Below, piece by piece: positions 35,415 to 48,484 of a stretch of 64,000 nt of DNA. This DNA is from Uloborus plumipes. Its lineage: Eukaryota > Arthropoda > Arachnida > Araneae > Uloboridae. The DNA is taken from the NCBI GenBank assembly GCA_038373865.1, contig JAXGGA010002015.1, forward strand, positions 1 to 64,000. The letters run 5' to 3'. Below the pieces are notes generated by a model. It was not told where the DNA came from, did not search any database, and saw only the letters and a program-made list of their open reading frames with translations. Each line of letters begins with the position of its first letter. The stretch's first letter is position 1. The position numbers and the translations under genes were made by a program.

Positions 35415-36280
35415 CAAGTACCTGAAAGAAAGAAAACAAAACGTAATGAAACGCTAAACTGAAAGCGAAATTTTTTGTTTTGTTATGGTAATGGCAGTGA
35501 CGTCGATGTAAATGAAGCAAATGAAATAACTTCAACGCAGGATGTGACCACAGGCTTTTGCGTTTGAGCTTCAAATAACATTAAAGATGAATGAATACAT
35601 TACTCTTATTAGGATACAGGACGATTATTTTCGACATGAAACTTTGGCATCGAAAGCAAAACTAGTGTGGATTGGTATTAAAGAATTGTTTTTGAAACAT
35701 TAAAAAATATCATTGGAAATGATGATTGAAATTTGATTAAGGTTGACTGATACTCAAACTCAGAACGGCAGGATTTTGTGAAAAAAATGCAATATCAATT
35801 ACGAAAACAATTATATATGCACAGTAATACAATCATGAAAAAAAAAAAAAAAAAAATGAACAAATAAAAATGAAACGCTTCTTCGTCTTTGAAAACTTTA
35901 CAGTAGAGACATATGAAACGTGAATTTTTCAGGAATAATGTACTCTATCGAATTTAATTATTATAATTTTGTTAAGCGGTCTTCGGTATATTAAAATGAG
36001 CATCAGCTTTCGAAAGTTCAATGACGCCAAGAATCAACCCCTTTGTTTTTACATAGACTTGTAATTGGCATCAATATTTAAATTCACGTTCCGAATGCCG
36101 TTCAATTCGGTTCAGCCGTTGCTGCAAAAATAAGTTGAGAAAGTTTCACCAAGTAATGTCAGTTTTTCGATATTTTTCCATGTAATCTATAAACTTCATC
36201 AGGTAGCTGTGGGTGCTGTTGAAAACAATAGCCTGTAAGCTCAAATACAAAGAGAAACGAGATCCGAACCGGAGCATTTA

Positions 36281-36282
<2 letters not shown>
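35415..36282. other. AT-rich spacer
   Basis: Nothing recognised; poly-A tract at 35838-35855. Confidence 0.4.

Positions 36283-36363
<81 letters not shown>
36283..36363. repeat. (TA)n microsatellite
   Basis: About 80 bp of near-pure AT/TA repeat; the Tyr-Ile open frames across it are artefacts. Confidence 0.95.
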
Positions 36364-36364
<1 letters not shown>

Positions 36365-36642
36365 TAGGGTGGACCGAAAAGGGCCAAAAATTTTTTTTTT
36401 GGAAATCCATTTTTGGACACAGCACAAAAGTTGCTCCGTGAGCTAGTTAGAACTCATAAAAAATTTCTTGAATGTTGAAAAAATATCTAGGCCTCTTCTT
36501 TTGATCCTAAAAAATAGAAAAATAAGAAAAAATGCATTTTTTCTAAAAAAAAAAAAAAAGTTTTATAATAATCGTAAAATGAAAAACGGAAAAAAAAAAC
36601 ACAAAAAGAATTTTTTAATCGAAAAAATAATTAATTAATGTA

Positions 36643-37925
36643 GGGTAGCCCCTCGTTATATCGCTCATTCGGATATATCGCTCTTTTCTTTTGTCTCCCC
36701 CCCCCCCAAAAAAAAAAACTTTTAGTTCGAAACCATTTTTGAGAAAATATGTAAGGTGCTCAGAAAAGGTCTCTTTCTCATTTATTTTGTCATCAATGAA
36801 CAAAACGAAGGTTCTTCTATTCTTCTGAATTCGCTGAAAAGAAGCAGCAAATTCTTGTCACCCAAACTTGCATACTGCAGAGACAGTTTGGAAACTACTG
36901 AACACCTTTTTTACTTCCTTTTACGTAGTAAAGGAAGTATTGTGATCGCGAAAAAAAAATCACTCAAATTTGGGTCTAAATTTTGATTTTGCTCACCCCT
37001 GAATGAATGTTGAGTCGTTTTTTTCGACCTGTCAGCACGTGCATATGTACCTGTCAACATATAACCAGCCGAAAAATCATTTTCAACCACCCCCGAGTTA
37101 ATTACGACGAGTTTTCTCGTGACGTCTGTATGTACGTGTGTGCGTATGTGGGTCGCATAACTCAAAAACTAAATGCCATAGAAGCTTCTAGCTTGGTATG
37201 TAGGCTCTGAGGATGGTCTAGTTGTGCACCTCCCCTTGTGGTTGCATTTGAATGTTCCCAAGGGGGTGTTTTACACCTTTTTGGGGGTAAATCAGTGTTA
37301 ATTTCAATGCAGACTCAAGTGATATGAATTGGCGCGACCACTTGCCGATATGTCGCCAAGCTTTTGGTCGCCAAGTGTTTGACGCCAACTTGGCGACATA
37401 TCGCCAAGTTGGCGACAAATTTGGCGAAGAAATATTTTTTGAATTTGGGTTCAATTTGGCGCTATTGGCGATATTTCATGAAAAATCCACTGAATGATGT
37501 TAAAATCGGCGATATTTAGAAAATGAATCATTGTAAAACATTTGTTTTCATTGTTTCGTGGCAAACTAGGGGTGTAAATGTTCAAATTGCTATCTTGCTC
37601 ACTCCTAGCACTATTTTAACACCAAGGCATCTACAAAGAAATTTACACGTAAAAGGAAGTAGTGTGGGACCCATACCAGATTTTTTGTATTGATACAATG
37701 AGTGAAAAGCATCTGTTAGTAATGTTTAGTAGTAATCTGTAAAAGTTATATTTTTTCGTTACTTTTGACTGAAAAAAAAAAGCTAATGTTCGAATAAATG
37801 AATTTTTATGTATGTGCACGTATAATTTACTTGCATGCTGGATGGAAAACTATTTTTAATGACCTCGGTTATGTCGCGCTCTTTTCTTGTCCCCCGAAAA
37901 GCGCTATATAACGAGGGGATTACTG
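36643..37925. mobile_element. pogo-like element containing family A copy 5
   Basis: Left GGGTAGCCCCTCGTTATATC and right end ATATAACGAGGGGATTACTG are inverted, with TA at 36641-36642 and 37926-37927. 'CCCCTCGTTATATCGC' termini with TA duplication are typical of pogo/Tigger-type MITEs. About 780 bp of the interior is family A copy 5. Confidence 0.65.
36908..37680 (-). repeat. Family A copy 5, full length
   Basis: Complete minus-orientation copy from the 3' hairpin (ACTTCCTTTTACGTAGTAAA) to ...GTGGGACCCATACCAGAT. It defines both ends of the family: ~770 bp uninterrupted. The 3' end adjoins a run of T on the plus strand. Confidence 0.75.
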
Positions 37926-37927
37926 TA

Positions 37928-39504
37928 ATTTGAAATTATATTTAAACCCAGCAATGGCGAACAATTACTTGAGTGGCCATCCGAGCTTTTGTGTAAATCA
38001 TAAAAATATATATCTGATTTGGAATTTATGCCCAAAAATGACGCATGTGACTTTCCGGAAAGACCCCTCCAAAACCAGAAGCTGGATTTGCCCTTAGTGA
38101 AGTTACATTTCTTGCTATCTTTCCCCTTTCCCCCTATTTTCAAACTCACAATTTCACGAACCCCCCCCTCAAAGCGTAGCACCATTTGTGTACAGCCCCA
38201 TATCAGAAAAATGGTTGCATTCGTCTTATTTCCTTTAGATATCATTCTCAATTTCTTTACAATTGCATAAAAGAAAAGATTTTTTCGAATTTTTGCATCA
38301 CGAAACAGGACGGACTGCTTCGATTTCGTAAAACGTGATTGAAGAATGCGTTGGGAAAAGAGCCAAGAATGTTGCAATCTTTCGACAGAAATTTTAGAAA
38401 TAATTTGAAGTGCGTTTTGGATAAAAGTATGCTATTATTTTCTGGCTGTTGTTTATTCGAGATTCTTGGGAATATAAAATTATCTCAGAGTTCCGACTAT
38501 AAACAGGAAAGTATTCTATTTTGGTTTCTTCTCCATATGATACTGAAAAGAACAATTCGAACAATAGTTACTGCGCAAAACAAAAGTTCTTTTAGTAACT
38601 TAATTATTTGTTAAATCATTTGTTTTGGAGAAAGCTGAAATATAATAATAAATGGTTGAATGACAAATTGCATACTTTGTATCGTCGCTATTTGAATGAG
38701 GAATTTTTCTACATTTGAAGAAATGTTACAGCGTTCAAGAAAAAAATTTGGCAAATTCTTCGCAAGTAAAATTAAAAAATTTCGAGAGCCAATCTCCTTA
38801 ACTTCGCTACTAAATTTAAATTACTCAGTAAAACCTAGTCTTGTAAATGTTTTGTGGTACATGTGAGGCTATAGGGGAAACGTTTATCTACTTGCAATTT
38901 CGAATTTCTCCCCAAAAAGTATTTCGATTTAGTTTATAGTGAACAAGTGCTAGTTTGCACTTTCTTTCACGCGCAAATCGGCACGGGTTGATTTTGTTCA
39001 AATTACATGAAACTTTTTTTTGCAATTGTTTTGATGTAAAAAGAAAAACATGATGGTGGGTATGCGACAAAAAATTGCTGCTTTTTTTTTGGGTCATCAT
39101 AATGTACATTGTACAACCATTAGAACTATTTCAAAATAGTATTCCCTCCCTCCCACACTAGAAAGTTTGGAAAATCTCTTATGTTTTATCTATGGTTGCC
39201 TTTTAAATTAATTCTTTCAAAGGAAGTAATTTTTCTTTGTTTCTGTTTTTTTTTGTCGCATTGTTAAAAAAAAAAAAAAAGTATGTATTTTTATGTTCAC
39301 ACTGTTCTAATCTGCAATTTCACGTAGTTGACTTTGTGTAAAATACAGTTTGGATAAAGACTTGAATCTACATAGTCGCCTTTTATTTGACTTAGCTAGT
39401 TTAACTCAGCTGTAATCTGGCGTAAATCAACTGAAAAGTAGTTTTTGTATACAGAATAATACATTTAAATTCTATTCACTGAGCTAAAACTGCTCGGGAA
39501 TGTA
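37928..39504. other. Spacer, nothing firm
   Basis: The 157-codon minus frame (37904-38377) is the longest non-repeat frame nearby but overlaps the pogo-like terminus, contains a run of Pro/Gly from C-rich tracts on the opposite strand, and shows no domain. I do not call a gene. Confidence 0.35.
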
Positions 39505-40513
39505 TCTCCATATATTATTTCTCTAAGCCGAATCCTATACCCGGTCGAAACTCGCTCATTTCTTTATCGAATTGCATGAAAATTTATGATTTTGGAGCTT
39601 ATCCCGCGGGCTATTGACGAAAATTAGATCCACCCTCTAAAAAGTGTCGGTTCGTTTTTTATTCGAACTTCAATATTTGGGCACAAAATTGACTCTATCT
39701 AGCGAAATAATTGTAGTATCGTCTCCATTTTGATTTCATTCGAAAGATTAAAAAAAAATGCGTTCTTTAGAACGTTTCTCCGCTAGCGCCGCGTAACGAG
39801 AATCTCGAAAATCCACGTTTAAGCGACTTATAAGCGATTGAAGTTTGAAAAAGTTAAAATTTTTTGCTCAACTGTTAAAATCGTTACCATTGTTGTTCAA
39901 ATCAATTTTAAATGCGACATTTCAAGCCAAGGTTTAGCTCGGTAAACCTTAATTGTAACTTTTATTGTTTCAAAATACTATGGTAGTTTTGCGCTAACGT
40001 TAGTATTTAGTTTAGTAGTAGCCTTGGGTATTTGATTTTAATATAGGGTATCACTTTTGTAGTAGTTGTAAAAGTGAACGTGTCTTTGATCTTTTTAAAA
40101 AGTTGTCAGAACGACGGCAGTTGATGGCGATGTTGTGCAAACGTACAAGATTTTACAATGCCAAGGAACAGGGTACCAACAGGCAGACTAACAGGAAGGT
40201 GTCTACTACCTAAACAATATTAGACAAATCAACAATGCTTTGGCCTTCGCTTCAGTCAAAGTGGACTCAGTTAACATTCCTGGCAGAGGTCCATATTGTT
40301 TTAAACTACATGGTCAAGTGTACCATATGATCGGGAACTTGCAACCTCCGGCAGGGACTACACCAACTTACGCTGGACTTTTCTTTATAGATTTCGACAC
40401 TGCGCTGCAACTTCGGGCAGATAATGAAGCCAATAAAAATTGTCGTATTAAATTTTAAGTTTAGAGTTTTTTTTTTTTTTTTTTTTGTGCGGAATTCCAC
40501 ACGGGTCACCTAG
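39505..40513 (+). mobile_element. Non-autonomous Helitron carrying a Rep/helicase fragment
   Basis: The 3' end is textbook: hairpin GTGCGGAATTCCACAC (40487-40502), ten bases, then CTAG (40510-40513) followed by T. A plausible 5' end is TCTCCATATATTATTTCTC at 39505, preceded by A. Between them lies a degraded piece of the Helitron protein. The 3' end is well supported; the 5' end is a candidate only. Confidence 0.6.
40192..40458 (+). pseudogene. Helitron Rep/helicase protein fragment
   Basis: An 88-codon open stretch with no proper ATG start and an in-frame stop just upstream. The peptide contains NNALAFAS, GRGPYCFKLHGQVYH, a proline-rich turn, YAGLFFIDFDTALQLR and NEANKNC. This matches the pattern I know from the Helitron helicase-like N-terminal region (N-ALAFAS ... 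GPYCFRIHGQIYH ... YGQLYILD ... N--C). In intact elements this lies upstream of the Rep HUH nuclease motifs and the PIF1-type helicase, both absent here. It is a dead fragment carried by a non-autonomous Helitron. The family call is strong; the function is lost. Confidence 0.8.
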
Positions 40514-40624
40514 TATTTACTTATTCCAATGAAATGAAATCATTATTGAGATAAGATTTGTTTTTTTTTTTCTTCTCTTTTCAAGTAAAAAAAATGTTTT
40601 TAAATTTTCATTGCAAAGTTTCAA

Positions 40625-41040
40625 TATTTATACACTTTTATTAGTTTCACATGGTGGGTTTGTATGTATGTATGTATGTAACTCTGAATAAAAGATGAAA
40701 TTCACGTTCCTTACAAATGTAAAAGTAATATATTTAACACTATTATTAATACTAAAGGCTACATTATTACACATTGATGCATTGTAAGTGTTTCAGTCGT
40801 TTGCATGTAACTCTGAATAAAAGAAAAAATTCATTCTTTGAAAATATAAGAGTAGTTTATCTAATACTATTACTAATACTAAAGACTGAACTATGTTACA
40901 TGTAGATGTATTACATAAGTTCCATGTGAACTTATAATACATCATGGTTTACAGCTCTTTATAGTTTGATTAACCCTAAAAGCGTATTTTTTAGTTTTTC
41001 AAACTATGATTTAATTATTATTGTTTTAAATTTCACAGTG
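40625..41040 (+). repeat. Dispersed repeat I, copy 2
   Basis: Collinear with 17620-17990. It contains an internal duplication: the ATGTAACTCTGAATAAAAGA...ACTAAAG block occurs at about 40675 and again at 40805. Confidence 0.55.
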
Positions 41041-41487
41041 GAGGAAAAAATATCAGTGCCCTTTTTTTCTAATCTGAAAGAAAGAGTTGAACGCGACTTT
41101 TTTCTTTCTTTGACATGAATGATTTCTTTATCTCAAAGCCAGACTAACGTAAGTCACATTATGAAAACTTTGTAGGAGAGCGTGAAAACGTTTGTCTGGT
41201 GCATAAAGAAGTTGAGATTCTCGCTCTCACAACACTGATGAATAATTATGAAGGAAATATTTTTATGGGATAACGTTGCTATAGCTCAACGTGGAACAGG
41301 ATTTTACATACAATGTAGTAAACAAGTTGAAAATTGCCATTTCTGGACTGACGTAAGTCTGGTTTTAATGCAGATTTATCTAAGAGCAGTTTATATTTTA
41401 GTTTCGTTTTCGAATATACATTTTCTGGGAACGATTAAAGAGTGTTTCTTATCGAAGTAAGCAAAGAAAAAAAATCATTTTATTTCC

Positions 41488-41825
41488 AATACTGTCCGTT
41501 CGTGAAAACCGCGTCTGGCACTCGAGAACAGTTCCACTTAAAAACGGGTAGATGGGTTGTGGGGGATAACTTTCCGAAGTGTTCAATTTAAAACTTGCAT
41601 TTGCTATGTCCTTTTGACATATTCAACTAAACTACGTATTTGATATTAGCATCGTTCCACTTTGATTGATACGGCTCAAAATGTGCCCGTTTTATTATTC
41701 TTACCCTTATTGTTATCTTACCTAACACCCCTATTTTGGTAAGATCAGAGAAGACCTGACGCTTGCGTACGGAAATTTCTTCATAAGAAGATCAGACAGT
41801 AATTGCTCATGCTTCACTTGTTTAT
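41488..41825 (-). repeat. Dispersed repeat H, copy 2
   Basis: Reverse-complement relative of 25815-26135 with the same order of landmarks. No coding content. Confidence 0.55.
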
Positions 41826-42941
41826 TTATCTGTTTTCACCCGTTTGGAATCGAAATGTCTTTTAGTGGGAGAAGAGCTTTTCGTAATTAAATTCTACAAT
41901 TATTCGTTTTTGTTAGACCTGTACTCGTAAAAGTTAGAACAAAATGTTTGAATTTTGCAAGTTCGAATTAAAATGTTCATTGATATTTTCTTATATGTAA
42001 CGTCTGACAGTTTCAATTTTTTGATATCGATATTGCATTAAAAATAGTTTTTATTTTTCCATTAACGAGAGATATTTTGTTTTTAGAAATTGTTAAAAGA
42101 GTACATTTGAACTAATTTGCCACCCAGGTCAATCGAAAGACATGGATATTTTGCCATAGGTTTGTTTCTTTAGTTTTACTCAAAGCTTCTTGTTTATTAA
42201 AATGAATTTATCATTGTACTCCGAAATATATAGTAGTTTCTTTTTGCTAACTGAGTGAAATTATCAGAGTACTGTGCAATATACATTTCCTCTCAGACCA
42301 TTTGATGAAATCATAAATGTGTGTGTGTATTTTTGGAAATTTAAATTTCCCTTCAGTTTGCTGAGGTGAAATCGTCACTGTGTAGCTAGCAACTCGGTAG
42401 AAGAAATAGCTCTACGCTACGACGGGGGTCCCAGCGTATTCTTCATGAAATTCTGCAGACTATTTCTTAGCTAAGAGAGAAAAAAAAATTACAATTTTCA
42501 AAGAAAACGAAATATTAAATTTCAGCTGATCAAGATTTTTACCACGTTTTGTAGGAAATAATTCACAAGTAGCATGCAGGGGAACGTAAGGAAAAGGGAA
42601 ATGGTAAACTATTTTCAGTTTACAGCGCCGTCTATCTAGCAATATTTCAACTAAGTTCCAAAACATATAGTTGATTCCTGTCAAAAAATAAATAGCTCCA
42701 AGCATCAACGAAAAAATTCATACAAGTGATTTTCAAAATTTGATACCTTTATTGTAATATTCGTGGTTTTTCAAAAAATATTTTTTGTTATAATATTACA
42801 AAATGATAAACATTTTGTAGTTCTAATTTTAACTATTAATTGATATCTACTGCAGTCCTTATTTTGTTTATATTAAGCATGTTTTGATTTTAAATTTTCA
42901 ATGTTATTTGTCAAGTGCACGCAGGTCAAAGTGGATGGAGC
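41826..42941. other. AT-rich spacer
   Basis: Nothing recognised; GT microsatellite at 42318-42329. Confidence 0.4.
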
Positions 42942-43612
42942 CAGTGGTCGGAAGTAGCGCGCTACAAGTAGCGAAACTACTGTAGTAGCTACATTTTTTA
43001 GTAGTTTGTAGTGTAGCGCACTACTTTTTAAAAGAAGTAGAGCAGTGAGTAACGCAATACAAAAACATAGTAGTTTGTAGCGATTTCTGGAAACTACTTT
43101 TGAATTTATAATAAAAAAAGTAATAAATAAATAAATGAATGGGAAAAAAAGAGAAAGAAGGAAATTCTCTCTCTCTTTCGAATCATGTTTAATCAAATCT
43201 GATAGGTGCAAATTTTGCACGAAAGCAATGAGAAATAAGAACTATAAAAATGTGAGTGGGTCTTAGATACATCATTTTGACGCCATACATTCCATCTGTT
43301 TGACGTCATTGGTTTATTTGGCATCATAATTTTCATATTCCAACAAATAATTTTCATAATCATAAACATCCCCTGACAATGGATTATTAGAAGTTTAAAG
43401 GTTAAAATTTTCAATCTTTCAACTTTTGAATTCTATCTTGCGGCGAATAATCGTAAAATTAAAAAAAAAAATAATCTTAAAAGGACAAATTAGAGCAAAA
43501 AAAAAAAAGTAAGTTTTTAAAAAAGTAGTTGTAGTTGTAGTAAACTACATTTCTAACACAGTAGTTGTAGTTGTAGTTCGCTACAAAAAAAATGTAGTTT
43601 TTCCAACCACTG
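42942..43612. mobile_element. hAT-like element, perfect 8-bp TSD
   Basis: Ends CAGTGGTCGGAAGTAGCG and the complement of TTTTTCCAACCACTG are inverted. GATGGAGC flanks both sides exactly (42934-42941, 43613-43620). Subterminal regions are packed with GTAGTTGTAG / CTACAACTAC and TAGCGCNCTAC repeats, as many hAT elements have. The 115-codon minus frame inside has no recognisable transposase motif. Non-autonomous, 671 bp. Confidence 0.8.
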
Positions 43613-43620
43613 GATGGAGC

Positions 43621-44005
43621 AAAGTGAAATAGTTCATTTCATTTACTTATTCATTCATTTACTAAATCACATACGTATTTCTTCATTCGTTAATTAATTT
43701 ACATTCTTTTACTTATTAATTCATTATTTTTTTCATTCATTAACTTATTTTCTATTCATTTTCTATTTTATTCACTCCTTGATTTGCATGTTTTAATTAA
43801 TTCATTCACTCATTAATTTACTTGTTCGTTAACATTTTCCTCACTGATTCATTTCTTCGTTCATTTACACATAAACCTGATGAAAATTATTTTTAATCGC
43901 CAAATAGAAAATGCTTCATTACAAAACTATTTTATTTTTCACTTTGCTTCATGGTGTTTTGAAGTGAAAAATTTCTTCCCGTTTTTGAAGGTGCAAAATA
44001 GGCTA

Positions 44006-44043
<38 letters not shown>

Positions 44044-44331
44044 AAACAGAAGCTGTATCAAAAAATACATGTTTCCTTCTTGATATAGTTTCAGCACGAA
44101 TGGTTAATTTGTTCAATTCGAAACACGTAAGTTATCTTAACTATCTCACTTTGCTTTCCACATTCCCCTACTTGTATTAGCACTTTATTTTTAATAATTT
44201 CTCAACGCCGATTTATATTTTACGATTTATCTAAAATCAGTTCATCTTGTGCACCATTTTGTCGTATTTAATCTGCATGGCAGGCTACTGAAAAAAAAAA
44301 GTCTGCTACTGGGGCTAGCAGTACACTGCAA
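43621..44331. other. Low-complexity spacer
   Basis: A stretch of repeated TTCATT/CATTCA words at 43630-43870 and a 33-base poly-A at 44008-44040. No gene. Confidence 0.45.
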
Positions 44332-44333
44332 AA

Positions 44334-44701
44334 AATTAACTGTTGTTTTTACAGTATAATACTGGCAGCCGAGGTTCCAATTTAAAATTGCAAAATGCAG
44401 TTATTAACCGTAAAACTAGAAAATGTACAGTTTCTTACTGTAAAGTTAGCAATTTTACAGTTTATAGCCGTAAAATTTAGTTGTATTATACTGTAAAAAC
44501 AACAGTATAATACTGGCAGAAGAGGTTCCAGTTTAAAACTGTAAAATGCACTGTGATAAACTGTAAAATTAGCAACTTTACAGTTTAATGCTGTAGAATT
44601 GAAAATTTTAGTTTATTAATGTAAAATTAGCAATTTTTACAGTTTATTACTGTAAAATTAGATGTATTATACTGTAAAAACAACTTTCATTTTTTACAGT
44701 G
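44334..44701. mobile_element. Family B MITE, copy 3 (complete)
   Basis: Ends CACTGCAAAAAATTAACTGT and CATTTTTTACAGTG, with TA on both sides (44332-44333, 44702-44703). The interior is two to three diverged ~150-bp blocks of TTTTACAGTTTATTACTGTA modules separated by ATAATACTGGCAG--GAGGTTCCA. Tc1/mariner-type MITE, the best-preserved copy. Confidence 0.8.
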
Positions 44702-44763
44702 TACAAGGTACATTTGTGTTGAATAGATGAGAACAATGTTCTGTGAAGAACTTTTTCTTTCAG

Positions 44764-45120
44764 GTATCATCAAAAAAATGAGTAACACCGAAAGGCATCC
44801 ATCCGAAATGACTACTCCTCGTCATCCTTCTTAGATATTCCGTACATCCAAGCGATAAAACCCATAAGCGGACACCTTCCAGCCCGCCAATCAAGTGGAA
44901 GCTTTTACCGCCAGGCGATTTTACTGCAAAATGCCGGCGATGACATCTGGCAACCACTCGGCTAAACCGGCACATCCCTTCTCTGTGCTCACGATCTGAC
45001 ATTGAAAATTATTCCATTGCACTCTCTCGGCGGAGGAGTTTTTAATTTCTATTTTATAAAATCGTCTGCGGAGTGGAAAACAATAGGAAGAAGGCTGAGT
45101 CAACTACAAAAAGCGTTTCC
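44764..45120 (+). other. Candidate spliced exon (non-coding or 5' UTR)
   Basis: A block of clearly higher GC content is bounded by a polypyrimidine tract and acceptor (CTTTTTCTTTCAG, ending 44763) and a strong donor (CTG|GTAAGT at 45121). All three plus frames contain stops; the longest ATG-initiated frames are about 18-22 codons (from 44778 and 44932). If it is an exon, it is likely 5' UTR or lncRNA. A minus-strand 80-codon frame also spans it, with no recognised domain. The alternative is a GC-rich repeat with chance splice signals. Confidence 0.3.
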
Positions 45121-45125
45121 TGGTA

Positions 45126-46260
<1,135 letters not shown>

Positions 46261-46289
46261 GCGGAGTGTGTAAAATTATAAAAATCATT

Positions 46290-46573
46290 GTAGCAAATGC
46301 ACCCACAGCTCGATCATAGCATCCTAAGACTGCAGTTTCGCCCTTATTATGGGCTCCTCAGTTAGGAATAGCCAATGATCGAGCCGGAGGCAAAAATCCT
46401 CTTATTGTAGCTAAGATAGCCAACAAACTAGCTACAATAAGAGGCCTCTTAGCTACAATAAGAGGATTTTTGCCTCCGGCTCGATCATTGGCTATTCCTA
46501 ACTGAGGAGCCCATAATAAGGGCGAAACTGCAGTCTTAGGATGCTATGATCGAGCTGTGGGTGCATTTGCTAC
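46290..46573. repeat. Perfect inverted repeat, 123-bp arms
   Basis: Arm 46290-46412 and its apparently exact complement 46451-46573 are separated by 38 bp. The spacer itself contains AGCTACAATAAGAGG (46430-46444), a further copy of the arm's inner end. The right flank (46575-46615) matches dispersed sequence at 7530-7570, so the arms may come from a SINE-like repeat. RNA from either strand would form a long perfect hairpin. Confidence 0.85.
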
Positions 46574-46615
46574 AGTTCTGCCTCAGCCCTGGCTTACGGG
46601 CGGTAACTCATTGCA

Positions 46616-47455
46616 TATAAAAACCATTATTGTTTATCGTCATGCCTTTTCATTTTATAAAGATTCTATCGCAAAAAATATTGAAATTCATAAAACATTA
46701 TTATTATGAAAGGAGAAATTTATTAAGTACTGAAAAGTTACGTTTAGAACGAAGAAAGGTGACAAACTAAAAGGTGACAAACATTATTTTTCGACTAAGG
46801 AATATCTTTTACTTAAAACTCCACGGGCTCTAATTTCTCTGTAATGTTTCATCGTAAGTGATGATGCGAACATATATACGATAAAACCAAAGCTTAAAAA
46901 TTTTGTAATAAATAAAAATGTTAAAATAAATATTTTCTCAATGTTAGGGAAACTTAGAATTTGTCAACTTTTCTTTTTAAATACAAATGAATAAAATTTT
47001 CAAGATTTTTGGTACTTGAAAACAAATTTGAGTCTGTTATTTAAGCTTGACATTTTTTTCCAAACTATTTCTTCAATTCTGTGCAGATTTATTATCTCAC
47101 TTTTTAAAATTAAAAAAATTTAAATGTATTTTTTTTAACAAAACTTCAGTAGTTCTAATTTTTGTAGCTCTCTCGTAGTTCCTCAAAAATTAGTATTATC
47201 AAGTATGTGACAGATAAGAAATTATCGTATAAAACTGGCATAATTAAATACACTGATCTCCCGATTATTTTTTGTGTGTGGAGATTATCCTGTTAGGGGA
47301 TTACTCGAAATCACTTTGTTTTAACGAGCTCTGTAGATTTTTGTGCATCCAAGAAACCTCTCAGTATTGGAGCATTATTTGTGCATTACAAAGGCAAAAA
47401 CCTCGACAAATGATAGCTGTTGTAAAAGATAAGCTATTAAATAACTAAACACTTG
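46616..47455. other. AT-rich spacer
   Basis: Nothing recognised. Confidence 0.4.
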
Positions 47456-47828
47456 CACTGCAAAAAAAAGAGCTGTTGTTTTTACAGTATAACACTGGAA
47501 GCCGAGGTTCCAATTTAAAACTGTAAAATGCGCAGTTGTATACTGTAAAACTAGCAGTTGTGTTTCTTACTGTGAAGTTAATCATTTTACAGTTTATTGC
47601 AGTAAAATTTAGCTGTATTATACTGTAAAAACAAAAGTAAAATACTGGCAGCAGAGGTTCCAATTAAAAACTGTAAAATGCACGCTAATAAACTAAAATT
47701 AGCAATTTTACAGTTTATTACTGTAAAATTAGCAATTTTATGGTTATTATGGTAAAATTAGCAATTTTTATTTTATTACTATAAGATTAGCTTTATCATA
47801 GTGTAAAAACAACATTCATTTTTTAGTG
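47456..47828. mobile_element. Family B MITE, copy 4
   Basis: Ends CACTGCAAAAAAAAGAGCTG and CATTCATTTTTTAGTG. The interior has the same TTTTACAGTTTATTACTGTA modules and GAGGTTCCAATT landmarks as copy 3. TA duplication is not clear at this copy. Confidence 0.75.
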
Positions 47829-48374
47829 TTAAGAGGAAACTATTGTCTCAATATTACTTTAAGAAGCTGCATCGTTGCAACATCACTTTAAAAAAAAGCT
47901 GTATTGTTACCATAAAAATTAATGGAATCCCAGTTTCTTTGCTATTTTTTTTTTATAAATGTTTTTTTTTTTTTTTGCCGTAAAGCTATAAGCTAGTTAT
48001 TCTGATTTCGGTTGGCTCTTTCGAACACTTTGCTTACATGGCGGATACTTGACTAGACGAATATGCGCAAACGCTCTTTTAGAGTTTCAATGTAACTTCT
48101 GACTTTTGATTGGCTAAAAGACTACGCTGGCTTATCAACCGGCCTTGTTAATGTGGTTACTCTGGGGGCGACCGGTAGATCAAACGAGGAGAAGCTATTG
48201 AAATCATTTTATGTACAAGCGGTTAGTCGGTGGTTTTACTACAGAGCTTTTGGTTACTGTCCGGTGAAACCGTTAATCAGTTGGCTTATTCGAAAGCAAT
48301 TTCAAAACTATTATTTCCAAACTAAGTTTGACAATGTTATTTTTTGACTTCCGAAAATGAAATATTACAATATG
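47829..48374. other. Spacer
   Basis: Nothing recognised; the 64-codon frame at 48153-48347 shows no domain. Confidence 0.35.
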
Positions 48375-48400
48375 AGAGTCAATTTTCGAAAATTGACTCT
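48375..48400. repeat. Perfect 26-bp palindrome
   Basis: AGAGTCAATTTTC at 48375-48387 is followed immediately by its exact complement. Confidence 0.85.
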
Positions 48401-48484
48401 ATGCATTAATCTTCACAGATAACTTTTCCGTGACTGTAGTAGGCTATATGTGTTATTACATAGTTAAAATAATATCAGGTAGTA

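Noticed and set aside
36213..36446. Tyr-Ile-rich open frames on both strands
   Set aside because: Translation of a pure (TA)n microsatellite.
37904..38377. 157-codon minus-strand frame
   Set aside because: No recognisable domain, overlaps the terminus of a pogo-like element, no splice context and no homologous copy to test; most likely chance.
42873..43220. hAT transposase fragment in the 115-codon minus frame
   Set aside because: The peptide is hydrophobic low-complexity with none of the hAT dimerisation or catalytic motifs.
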